64,000 bases of DNA from Pyrocephalus nanus (lineage: Eukaryota > Chordata > Aves > Passeriformes > Tyrannidae). The translations under genes were made by a program, and so were the position numbers. The number at the start of each line of letters is the position of its first letter. Position 1 is the first letter of the stretch. The stretch is from contig CM076264.1 in the NCBI GenBank assembly GCA_038380795.1, positions 312,001 to 376,000 of the forward strand, given 5' to 3'. Of the stretch, positions 26,901-38,800 are shown piece after piece. The notes under the pieces were generated by a model, which worked only from the letters and a program-made list of their open reading frames with translations, made no database searches and was not told the origin of the DNA.

Positions 26901-29415
26901 CAATTAACTCCATGCAGCACTAAACTTCCCATCATTACTGTACTTTTTTCCCCCACCCCATTAGAGATATGCAGACAAATATATATGAAAAATACATGTA
27001 TGAAACAGAGGAACTTGGCTCTCTAAAGACACCTCTGCTATGTCAAGTAGTCTGCAGGTGACACAAGCCTTTTCTTTTACTCATGCTGATGTCACAACAA
27101 CCATGTAAACACCTCAGGGAAACCCAACTGCTTAGAATAACCTGAGACACATCACTTGAGTCGTTACCACAACAGCCACGAGGCCTTAACAACAGGCATG
27201 GAATACTTTGAACATTTCCAGTGAAATGACACGAGGACACATCCCAGGACATTAAGGTCCTGTCTGCTCAGAGAAGACAGACAGGAAGCCTCACTAAAGG
27301 TGTCTCAGATATTCCCTAGTGCCAGCAATCATTTGGGCCTGGCTTATTTAAATGAGATTCAGAAAGAGAAAAGCAGTTACTGAACTAGTGCTGGAGGTGA
27401 AAGTTTAACAAGAGCCCCTAGCTACAAACTCTGCTTAGAAGCCCAAAGCACATAGAGCCACAAGCATGGGAAGTGCAGAGTACATCATAAATCAGGTTGA
27501 CATAAAGAAGCACCATCATCCCTGACATAAACGCCTTGCTAGAACAAGCACCTCAGAGACCTGGCCCCCCAAACCAGCAAATAAATTAACTTCCCGGTTT
27601 GTTGTCTTTCCCACAGTACTCTGGGTCCAGTGAGAGAATTATGATGCTGGATCAGAGCTCCATTCCAGCTGGAACAGAAGCCAATCTGCAACAACAATCC
27701 AGAGCAGATAGTTCAGGAGCTCGTGTGAGAAATTCTGCCATGACCATTAAGCAAACAGCTTTTGGAAGCTGCTTTTCCCAACTCCAAAGTGCTAGGTTCG
27801 CTGATTTGCACTGAAAGCACTGATATGTGGGGACTTGGGGTGCTTGTAATAGAGGAATTTTCAAAAGCACTCTGCACTGGCATTTATCTGTTTCTCTCCA
27901 ATTAAACAACAGTAACCGAATGATCCTCAACTACACAACTGTACTAAAAATGATGTGTTTGTACAATAATTCCATAATAATTTAGCTGTTTTTTCACTAA
28001 GCTGATACAGAAGTGTTTTGTACACAATAAAAGCTGGTTAGTCAGTATTTCCAGCGGAGATGGAAGGATTCACATGACCACTTCCCCCTATTCCTCTCCA
28101 TCGCTTCACAGACTCTGCTGGTGATCAGTAACCACTTGGAGCCAAATATCCACTGTTCCAGTCTCAACTCACAGGTGCAGCAAGCTTCACAAGAGTACTT
28201 GGGACACTCAGGTGGCAGAGCAAAGCCCTCACTGCTGCTGCTAGAGAAGTCTATAGTGAATATCCAGCCTCTGCTCACCACTGCTCAATGAGCTGCCATC
28301 TGCTTCACCGAAGGCCCAGGTCCTGCTTGAACAACATCATGTGAAACCAACTACCACAAATTTCCAGAGTTTTGCTTGGCTGGAACAGAAACCTCTCCAA
28401 AAAAACAGCTGCCCACACAACGGATATCAGACCCTCAGGCGACTTGGACCCATCCCCTACACTACAGGCACAAGGAAATGTTGTCCTGAATCACAGCACT
28501 GTTCCCAGCAGTACAAGCATTCCCAGCCCACCATCCGCCTGGAGCTCCCTGCTAGTAAGGGGTGTGTTGGTCAGACTGCCCAAAGAAGCAGCAGCTAGTG
28601 AAATAAAAACCTTTTAGGGTAACTTATTACTCATTTAAGCTTTGACCACTTACAGGAACGCAGATCCCAGCACCACTCCAGGTCCCTGTTCAAATATCTC
28701 ATCATACTCCCAGGGAACTAATTTCCCCTTCCATCTACCTGGGATTTTCTGTGTTCCATTTGTCCCTCTCACGATTCACCTCCAGGAGCATCCAGCTCTG
28801 CCTTCTCTATACCCTCCTCCCCTTTAGCAGCTGCAGACAGTAGCAGCACCTCCCCCACTCAACATGTCTAAGGTCCCAGATTCCCTTAGGAGTTCCTTTC
28901 CCAGACTGAACCATTCCAGAGGCCTCTGCCTCTGCCCTCACCCTCTGCCTTTGCACGGTCACATACTGTTGTTTGTCAGTACAGTGAACAGAGAAGCTCC
29001 TGGCAGAGGCCTGTGGCTGCCTGCCTGCTCCAGCTGCCTGGGTGCATACAGCTAACAGAGCTAGGAAAGCTACCTGGAGAGCTCAATCTTTTTGCAGTGC
29101 TGCTCACTACATGGATTTCTGGACTCCCAGGGACTCTTCCCTTCTGCCCTCAGAAAATAAAGCCACAGAGAAATGGCTGGGGGAGGGAGTAAAAAGCTGG
29201 CGTGTGGTGGTTTGAAATGAGCAAGATGTTCACCAATTTTACTTTTAATCTTCCCTTTTGCTGCAAAGTGAGCCATTCAGGCATCATATCTTCTGCATTT
29301 TCCTTGCCTCTTTCAGAGAAGCATATTGGGGCAGAACTTGCCAGCTGTCTGCCTCCTTCGCCTTCTGCTACCATTATCCTGCGGTACCACCCCACCTTCT
29401 GGCCCTCCAGCTTGT
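23996..29415. other. Non-coding sequence
   Basis: No gene is recognised. A motif-rich patch at about 26055-26215 (GACCCAATTAATCTTCC, GAGCTCTAATGGGATGCC) may be regulatory: it contains an ATTAATC K50-type homeodomain core and a second TAATGGG. Open frames here are short and unconvincing. Confidence 0.45.
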
Positions 29416-29416
29416 T

Positions 29417-29431
29417 GGGGGGGGGGGGGGG
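29417..29431. repeat. Poly(G) run, 15 nt
   Basis: A run of 15 G followed by CGGGAGGGAAGAGGAGGGAGGG, giving a G-rich tract of about 40 bp with several G-triplets, a clear quadruplex candidate on the + strand. Confidence 0.95.
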
Positions 29432-30027
29432 CGGGAGGGAAGAGGAGGGAGGGTGAATGAGGAACGCAGTTACACTTACAGGGAACGCAGTTACTCTTAC
29501 AACACATCCATGTGGGGGAAGCCAAAATGAACCAGACAAATACTTCAAAAGAACATGACATACGTGGAGAGCTCCGATTTCTACAAGCACAGTTTACACC
29601 TGCCTTCATCCACTCACACACACACCTCCGCTCACAGAAAGAGCCCGGAGCTGCAGTTTCACTGTCGCTTGCCTTGCAACTTCATTAAACCTTCCTCATT
29701 TAACCCTCCATTCACACACAGAGAGCTACTCCTGCCCCCGCCCCACAGGATTTTGTGATGCCAGCACTCAGTCAAAGCAATGAGTCAGGTTCGAACGATG
29801 CAGCTTCAGGACATGCAGGCTCCAATCACATCCAGCAGCCCGGCAATTCCAGCCCGGTGCCTCGTGCTGCCTACAAGTAGGTGTAGCTGTTTGCAAAATA
29901 TGCAGCACACAGAGCCCGTGAGTGGCAACAGCTCCGCAGCCACAGATGGATTCAAGGGATGTGGAGCATGAGTACATCACAGAAACCTAGCATCTTTCCC
30001 CTACTCACCTACAACATTCAGTAGCAC

Positions 30028-30051
30028 AAAAAAAAAAAAAAAAAAAAAAAA
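30028..30051. repeat. Poly(A) run, 24 nt
   Basis: An uninterrupted run of 24 A, then GAAACAAAA. There is no recognisable retroposon body or AATAAA directly upstream, so it is called a simple repeat. Confidence 0.9.
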
Positions 30052-33000
30052 GAAACAAAAGAGCATTTCTATTTATCCACATGCTCAAATATTCCCTTTT
30101 TTTCATTTCATCAGACCACTGCAAAACTACTGTTCCACCTCAAACTGTTTTAACTGCTTTGAAGTTAAGGAAACTGCATTTAAACCACAATGTGCCATGT
30201 TCCACTAACATAAATGGACAGGCTTTTTTTTTGAAGTAGAACCCCACTAAATCAGACACTGTGCCATCAGGCTGTTAACCAACACAGAAACTAAGAACGT
30301 CTCATGAGCAAGTTTGAAATTTAGAGATAGGGTTTGAGTGGCTTCCCCTAAATTCATTTGCTCCTCTGCTTTCTCCTGTCTTACACCTCATTGGTATATG
30401 GAAACACAGGAGTGAAAAGTAATCCCTCAAAATGTGTCTAAAATGACAGAAGGATTTTCCTTTATGCTTGTGAACACATTTTCAGAAGTGACTACCTATT
30501 CCAGGTGCTTCAGTTTCTCCATTTTTCTCTCTGGATAAATATTTAAGAAGGTGGATTTCAAGACACTCCACTTTAGGTTAGTTCTCCCCAGGACGAAATT
30601 TCAGCACTTGGCATTTCTGGAAAATCTTGACTAACAAAGATACTCAATTCTGTGTGTATTAGCAAAGCTCTAGACAAAAATCAGTAATCATCCAGACTTG
30701 AAGCAGGTTTAATCTACCTGGTTCACATACCAGAAACATCTAGTGCAAGCTGCATAATTAACTCTAATATTTTATATTTCAAGGAAATAAGTTTATCTTG
30801 GGAAAAGGCCATCGTCAAACTCATCAGAGGAAAACACTGCACCACACCACAGCCCATGCCTTTGCCACTGTCCATAAAAACTCCTTCTGCTTTACACCTG
30901 AGGCATCGCTGAACATTTAAAGTCGTGCTGATCAAATAGCACAAACCAGACTTTTCTAAAAGCTGCCATCTCTTAACTTATTTGTCTCCCCCACAATGAT
31001 GTGTTGCAGGCTCCCCTTAAATGCCTGTGCACAAGTTATTAAATAAATGACTGTGTGCAGTGGCAGTGGCCCATGACATGCAGCCATTCCACACTCCCAA
31101 TGCAAATGCAGCGGGATGGATGAAGCTGTCACACTGCATCCTTGGAAGGGTATTTGTTAGCCTCGTTTTGCTGCTGTCATGGGCTATAAACATCAGTCCA
31201 GCCTACCCTCATGCCAACAAGAGTTTGGAAGGCACTGCTGAAAAAACTCACTATGTGGAAAGCAGCACAGAAAATGCTCCATTTCTCTGTATGACTCTGT
31301 ATGGCTTTCAGAAGAAAACATTTTATTACTAAGTAGAGAAAACACAGTTTCAAAAACACAAACACATTCAACCAAGTGTCTCTTGCTAGATTTTGAGGCT
31401 GAATTTGCAAGTGCTTTTACAATTCCATGATGTAGTTCTGAATATGAGCTGCTCAGTGTATCTCCAATCCATACTGATAGTGGATAAAATCAGCACTCAA
31501 ACGATAGAGGGAATGAATAATTACCCTCTAACTGATACCAAGAACGCAAGAGAAGTGCAGCCCCTGAGAGGCTAGGGTGGCTGAGCACCTCCATGCCAGC
31601 ACCATCACACAGGCCCCTACTCTAGCACCACAGAGCACAGGGAGCCATCTGCTATCCACCTTCAGTCAGCTGCTGGGCTCTCCATCAGGACTGCTCATCC
31701 CAGCAGTGATTTCTGAGGCAGACAGTTGCAACCAAAGCTACTTAAGGGCAGCCACTGGAAGGTGGCAGCTTTTAGATAAGGTAACAACACAGACAGGACT
31801 CAAGTGTCTCAGAGAAGCCAGGATTAGACATTGTACTTCTCCTGATAATTCAATCCTCACAAAACACCTGCCTTTCAACATCCCACTTCCCACAGTCTGA
31901 CCCAGTCAGCAGCACCCCAGTGATCCACATGCAGACGCACACAACCACACCACCATGTACACACACACATCTACAGATTATAAAAGCCAAAATAACTTTG
32001 GCACAACACAAAGAGGTGGTTGTCAACAAAAACAGATGGTCAAAGAATTGGGCAAACACTCAGAGTTCCAGAAATGAAGCTTTTGCTTTCATTCTAAATG
32101 CCACACTTCCTTACCCAGCTCCAGACAAGAGGATGCATGGAGCCAGTCACAAGCTTGCTTCCTGCCAGGCTTCTCTGTTTTCATGACAAAATTAAGAGTC
32201 CACAGATGGAATAACTCAAAGCTAATTTTTACACAGGTTGGTTTCCCCTCTCTCCCTCCTCCCCATGATTCCAAACAACAAGAATAACATATTGTAGGAA
32301 ATTAAAGAAACAACTAAAAGGAGGGGGGAGTAAAGTTGTAGTGTGAGGTCATTTTGTTGCTATGACTTCAGTATGAAGGGAGTTCTATTTAATTCAAGAA
32401 ATTATTTCTTTCACACTATGCCTCAGGAAGCCTGTTTCAGCTAAAAGCCTGACAACATCGGACTCCACTGTTCCAAGTTCTTATTTTTATTTCCTCCCAG
32501 AGACTCAAGACAGCTATCTTATCATTGCTCAGGCCTGTGACCCTGCTGCCACCAACTCAGAACAGTCCAAGTCTAATCCCAGTCCTCTTACTCTCACCGT
32601 TCCCTCCCCTCTCCCAACATCAGTGGAAGCTGGAGTCCCCCTTTTACTGAATCCAACAGAGCCCAGTGGAAAGTAGACAAGGTATATCCTGTTGCCTAAA
32701 GGATGCCTAGCTCATAGCACAGTATATCCCAGGTGCTTGAATTACAAGTGCTGGACATCCCCTGAAACTGCAGATACAGGGAGCTAAGTTCAAAGAAGGA
32801 AAATAAATCTAGTATTAAGAAGCATGAATATTTAGCAAAGAATGTGTTCATCCTTACATCTTAAGTAAGTGGAGTACATAAAGATCCCAGCATCATACTG
32901 AATTATTTTTCATTTCCTCCAAAAGGGCACTCCCAAGCACTCATCCAAGACCAGGCTGGACTAAGAGTGATCATCTCCAAGAGTTTTCACTTGCCAACCA

Positions 33001-33635
33001 GCACTGCCTTGCCAGGTTTCACTTAACAGAAGAACTTGGCCAGAGTGCCTTTTAAAATTTTTATGAAACATGACCTTGTTGGGACAGAGGAAAATGACAT
33101 TTTCAACCCGAACACTCAAGACTTGGAGTAGACAGGGAATGTTATTGGCCAGTTTCATGTTAATAGTTTACTGAGGGTGAATTTGGTATAAATCCAGCAT
33201 CATTTATGGAAGCTCAGGCCAAATGTCTGTTTTCAGACATGCAGAAATACTACAGCCCAGTATTAGTGCTGGAAAAAGCCCACATAAAGGGCCAGCAGTT
33301 GCCATGAATGTTTGTACAAGCCATGAGTTATTTGCAACTGACTGATACCAACGTTTAAAGGAGCTGAAGAACATCAGTCTATCATGAGACTTGGCCACCT
33401 TCCCTTCAGGCTTTTGTCAATAGTGAGTGCATCACGTTGATGCAGCAATACATTTCCATTTACCTTTTCCAAGGAAATACTATCCAGCTCCAGGTTGAAA
33501 TCACCATCCTGTTACACATAGCTCTGTGCAGTTCACAAGCCTGAGCAGAAGCACTAAGACAGCAACAATTTCCACTTGGGTGAAGGGGAACTGACTGTGA
33601 AGATGCTCCTGGTTTTTAACACTGGATACAGGTTG

Positions 33636-33651
33636 TTTTTTTTTTTTTTTT
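33636..33651. repeat. Poly(T) run, 16 nt
   Basis: A run of 16 T. No flanking element is recognised. Confidence 0.9.
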
Positions 33652-35249
33652 GTTATGTTAGAGTTTTCACAAACCCCCTTCCCAGTGCACAGCCATCAAA
33701 CAGAGCTAGTTTCCTCACACATCTATTATCTGGATTTTCCCTGCATAAAGCCCCCATTACGGACTGAGCCAAGTGCTCATTAGCCATAGCCACCACCACA
33801 AATGGCCAAGGTCAGCTGACTGAGAGATTGACCTTTCTGAATATCATGCCTCCAAAATAAACTGCTCCATTCACACTGTTTGATGTCCTGGTTAATTGGA
33901 ACCTTTTTTTCCTGCATTTTGTCAAACGCAGTAAATGTCACAGCAAATTTTAAGTGACAAGAACTTGGAAGACACCTTTAATTTCCCAGTGGCATGCAAC
34001 AAACTAATCCACTGTTTGCAGTACGCTTGTTAGAGCTGATCTCAAAGGTCCAGCCTGTAACTAGAGGTTGAGAAATGTTCATTTGCAGATGAGTTCCTGC
34101 CCTTTGACCTCAGCAGGAGTTCCATTTACGATGAAACAAACTCAGCTGTATAGAGCTCCAAAGGTAATCATGGGGACCTGGAAAATTCTGGCCAATACAT
34201 GGACTCTGCACCAGCACGGCTGCTTTACTTCATCACAGAGCACATGGGAAATCTAAGGATGGACCAGGTCAGCCGTATCTCCCTGTGAGATGTACAGAAG
34301 CCGATGTCTGCTCTGCCTTGGGCATATTTAGATCCAGCTCAGAGTTTTGACCCTCACCTTCTCTTCCCAATCTCAAAAACCTCCAGATACAGACAGGTTG
34401 AACACTATTCTACAGAAAAATAACTCCTGGTTTTGATATGGATCAGGATTTTAACTCCTACGCTGAATCTCACATGCTGGGCCTCTAGGAAATACTGGAG
34501 TTTCTCAAGTATTCTTCTTTAATTAAACACCTCTTCTACTTCAACACTTTGTTTTCCATCTCAGACTCAGCATTCATCTCCTACTATATCCACTATACTT
34601 ATCACAGTCCAGTAAACCGAAATGGCAACTAAAAAGTATCCAAAGGAAAACATCTTAGTCCAGATGATGATATTTAGGCAATCCTTTTTTTTCCTGTTTC
34701 ATTAGTTATTTTCCATGTTTTGCTACTTGTGTACAACCTTGGTCAGTTCCCTCTTGAAGCTTTCCATAATTTACTGCACACCTTCGCTTTCAGTGTTAAT
34801 ACAGTTATTTAAATACGCACACATGAGCAATTTTTAGCATTAGCTGACTCTCTTAACAATAAGTTAAATCCTAGTGTACCTTGGTAACAGAGATCTTAAG
34901 CTGAAAAAAAAAAACCATCAAATATTGTTAGGAAAACTGTTCTGGGTTACACAAAGATTCTGGTACGCACCTTTTCCCTTTTCCCCAGATACGTCTACTA
35001 ATTTAAACTGTTGCAGGAACTAAAGATAGGGGTGGTACCATTATGCTACGAATGTATCCACAAGTGTCAAAGACTGAAATGCTGATGACTCAGAGAATCC
35101 AGGTTTTGAGGGCGTGCACACTTGCCACCTCAGGCTTTGAGCTGGCTGTTGTTTCCTTGTACTTGCACAAATGCTTCATCTGTGATAACTCTCCTCAGGG
35201 AAGCACCAGGACAATTCACACACACCCACACCCGGCCTGAAGATATACA

Positions 35250-35890
35250 TCTCTGTTGACGGTCATAATGGATCCATTTGTCCTGAGGTAACAGACAGCT
35301 GTAACATCATAGAAGATGTCAAAGACTCCTGAAATTTCCCATGATACATTATATCATCCAGTAAACAACTTCTTGCCCCGTGGGAGATACCAAAGGCGTT
35401 CCCATCCAGCCTGAGCTCAATACAAGACCACACTTGGACTTCACTCAACATCAGGGTCTTCCCTCACTACACAGGACCTCTGCCACCACCTCGACAGATC
35501 CGGATTGTGACCACCACTTTGACAAGACTGCAGCTGCCATTCTGACCAATGAGCACTGAGGTTGCAGCATTTGAGTCTCATCACTGGATCCAGCGGGTGT
35601 CTTGTGGGTCCTTCCAGTTGCCTGGGAGGTCTGTAGTCCTGCTCTGACTGCCCGTGCCAGTGCTGCAGCCTCACTCCAGCGCTGATTCTCCAGCCGTTCC
35701 TTCCAGGTTTTCCGGGTGGGGAGAGGTCAGCCACCATCCCATTTTGGTCCAGTGGGCAGGGGGCTTGGGAGCTTTCTCCGCACTGGTCAGCTTAGCCCAG
35801 TTTCATCAGTATGATCGTTGACATTCTTCTCAGTAAAGAGTTATTTTTCCACTTACATCTGCACATAGTTGGTCTCTCTCTGTACTGGAG
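35250..35890 (+). mobile_element. Probable solo endogenous-retrovirus LTR
   Basis: A roughly 600-bp block differs in texture from its surroundings. Its 3' part has an LTR-like order: TTCTCAGTAAAGAGTTATTT (polyadenylation-signal-like AGTAAA), then TTTCCACTTACATCTGC and TGGTCTCTCTCTGTA, like the R/U5 end of avian ERV LTRs. A TG start is possible at 35254 (TGTTGACGG). I cannot fix the termini or a target-site duplication, and no gag/pol/env lies beside it, so it would be a solo LTR. The family is not assigned. Confidence 0.45.
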
Positions 35891-38800
35891 AAAACCAGGG
35901 GCACTTCCATCCAACATCTCCACCCCCTCTAAACTGTCTCAAATCAAGAATGAACACTAAACATATTTTCAGTAAGCTTTACCATGAGCACCTTTTCACA
36001 GTCTCAGATGACAGAAAATATGACTCCACATCCCTGATGAATGCCTCTTTCTTCCTGGATTTAATGCCTGTCATTTCAGACACTATTTTCCTTCCTTCTG
36101 ACTGCACAATACAAAACCATCACATACTCTTTTGCTGGCTTGAAAGCACCACAGGGGTAGAGTGAACAGAATTTTTCACAGACAAGGGACAGAACAAGTC
36201 CTACCCCAGGTACAAAAGTCTCACATAGACATGAGAAAAACAATGAGAACTAACAATGGCAGCTCCGTCCAGATAAACACAGAACGGCCCATGGCTTCCT
36301 CATCTTCCCACAGCCACAATGAATACAGCCTGCTCCTCAGAGGTTGACAAGGTCTAGAAGCTCACACAAAGTGCTCAGGTAACAAGAACCAAGCCAAGCT
36401 GCAGCTGTTACACCCACAGCATCCACAAAGTAATACATTATGTCTATTACTCTGGACAGACCAGGCCACACCTCCTCCTCTGTGGCTCGTGGGGCTACAA
36501 ATAGTTTGTTCTAGGGAAAAGGCAGGCCTTATCAGAAAGGCGAGCAGTGTCAGACCACTGCGAGGCTGAGGACAAAACCATAAGCACAATATAAGAACAA
36601 AGTATTGAATCATGCTTGCCGGAGTTGTGTAGGGAATCAGAACATGACACATGTCATTCATCATTAGCTCTGATATCTTTATAAACTTGTGCATACTCCC
36701 AGAGTCATCCACTAACTCAAATATTCTGCTCTGCCTTGCAGAGGTCAGCCTGATTTACTACTGTAAAGATCCTCCTAAGTCAGGGGAAAACATTCATTTG
36801 CCTCCCTTCTCCAAACCCAAAAGACCAGAGAACTTCCTCTGCTTGCTTTCAACAACCAGTGAGCCAGCAAAATTTAGCTAAGTCAGTAAGAAGTCATGGA
36901 TGTATCTTGTAAGCATTCAGAGCTCCCTTTGTCCTATACCGTTTCTGCAGTAGCTTCTTTCAGAAGAACATCTGCCGTGGCTCACACCAAAGAACGAGCC
37001 ATCCCAGCAGGCTGTGATGGAGGCCAGCAGCAGGTACCAAGCCTACAGGGACACTCATTTAGAATGCACACCCAGTCCCTAACAGCGTGCAGCTCTGGGA
37101 CTACCTGAGCTACAGATGGCTTTTCTGTGTTCAGTAAGTCTCCACGGGTTTCTTTTCCAGACTCCCCAAGGCCTGACAAGCCATCACTCGAGTCAGACCT
37201 GCACTCTGTTTTCCGGAGTCCTCCCAGCTGCCTCACTGCTCAGCCACATCTTCATCTTCAGCGCACCAAGTCATCTGTACAGATCAGCGCAGGCAGCTCA
37301 TCCGAGAATCCTCTGCCATCAACACAAAGGTCCCTGTCCCCTCCATACGTAGAAGACAGACAGCAGACACGTGACAGAGAATCCTTCATTGTTCGGCACA
37401 GTTCTGTCACACATTTGGAACATGCCATGGTGTGGGAAGATTCTGACACTACATGAGTAAGACAACTACCACACCCTGTTCCCAGTTGCACTATCTCAGT
37501 GATTCCAGCTCCTCACCCAAGCTTTTCTGGCAAACCTCCTTCTCATTCCTACCCTCAAAACTCCCACCATCTCTCTTCCCAGAGCAGTGCTGTAACTGAA
37601 GAGTTCAATTCCCACAGAAGCTCTCCAGAGTTCAGCATCTTTATTGCTCTTCAAGAAGATAAAAAGCAAACAGCAAAGGAAGAGGGGAGAGGGAAGGAAG
37701 GTCCAAATCCCTGCTGCAAGGTCAGGCACTAATACACCATCAGACTGGTAACGAAGAAACTCAGAGTTAACATGTCCCTTGGGCGAGATCATGCACGTTC
37801 TACTATATCCTGTCTCCTTTGCCCATCTGTCCCTTTGTCTCTGCACTGACTTCCGACAGGCCAGACCTACTAAGACATGTCTGACACAGCCTGCCCAACA
37901 AGGAATGCTGTATGGGAATTTGGCCATCATCTGATGAACACGCCATTGATCCTTCCTCACTTTCTCCTTCACTCCACCTCCATTTGAAAACAGATTCCAT
38001 CTTTACCCTGCTCAGTAAGTGACCTGCACTCATTGCATCCCTTTTCTGGGCAGCTTATTACTAATTCTAAGCACTTGACAGCCAGACCTTGTCCTTTTCT
38101 ATAGGTATTGAGGACCCTGCCACATGACCACAGGTGCTGCTTCCAGTGCTAGAGCCTGCTCAGCTGGCAGGGAGCCTTGCTGCTCAGGAACCAGGATCAG
38201 CATTACCCAACCACCAGCAGCTGCTCACTCCAACTCTCTTTCAAGCACAGCTTAATCCTTTGCAACTGAAAAAAGCTGCAGGAGGCAACTGCACAGCTTG
38301 ATACCTCCGCCCTGACATTTGGCTTGGGCTGCACGTTAGCTTTCAGAAGCCAACAACCAGCTGAACATATGACCTTGTGGTTCCTATGCTTCTGCACCTT
38401 CACCACTTAGCACACCAATGCACACCCACCTACCAATCACCACCTCCCAGCAAACCTGGCAGCTTCACATCCTGTGCTGCTTTAAGAAAACTTCCTCTGG
38501 CCCACAACAGAGGAACCCTGTTCAGGCTTACTCAAGTCACTGACCACAGAGGAAGAAACAGTTCCTGCACCCTTAAAGAGTAAGTGCTCTATTTCAGCTC
38601 CTCCATCACACAACTTCTCCAGGACACCAACAGTTAAGTGCATAATATATAAATAATATTGACATCATTTAACGCAAGTCCCTCAGAAAAATTTCACTTG
38701 CTCGCATATCTTCAGGTGGCAACATTGAGGATCATAAACTTGCATACTACACAAAAAATGATAACATTCAGAGTCTATAAAACATATGAAATGGACTAGG

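Larger units (their letters stand above)
29432..35250. other. Non-coding sequence with simple runs
   Basis: No gene is recognised. It holds poly(A) at 30028-30051, a loose CA-rich stretch near 31920-31975 and poly(T) at 33636-33651. A motif-rich patch at about 33800-34050 has a GGTTAATTGGAACC homeodomain core and a CAGCAAATTTTAAGTGAC string, and could be regulatory. Confidence 0.45.
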
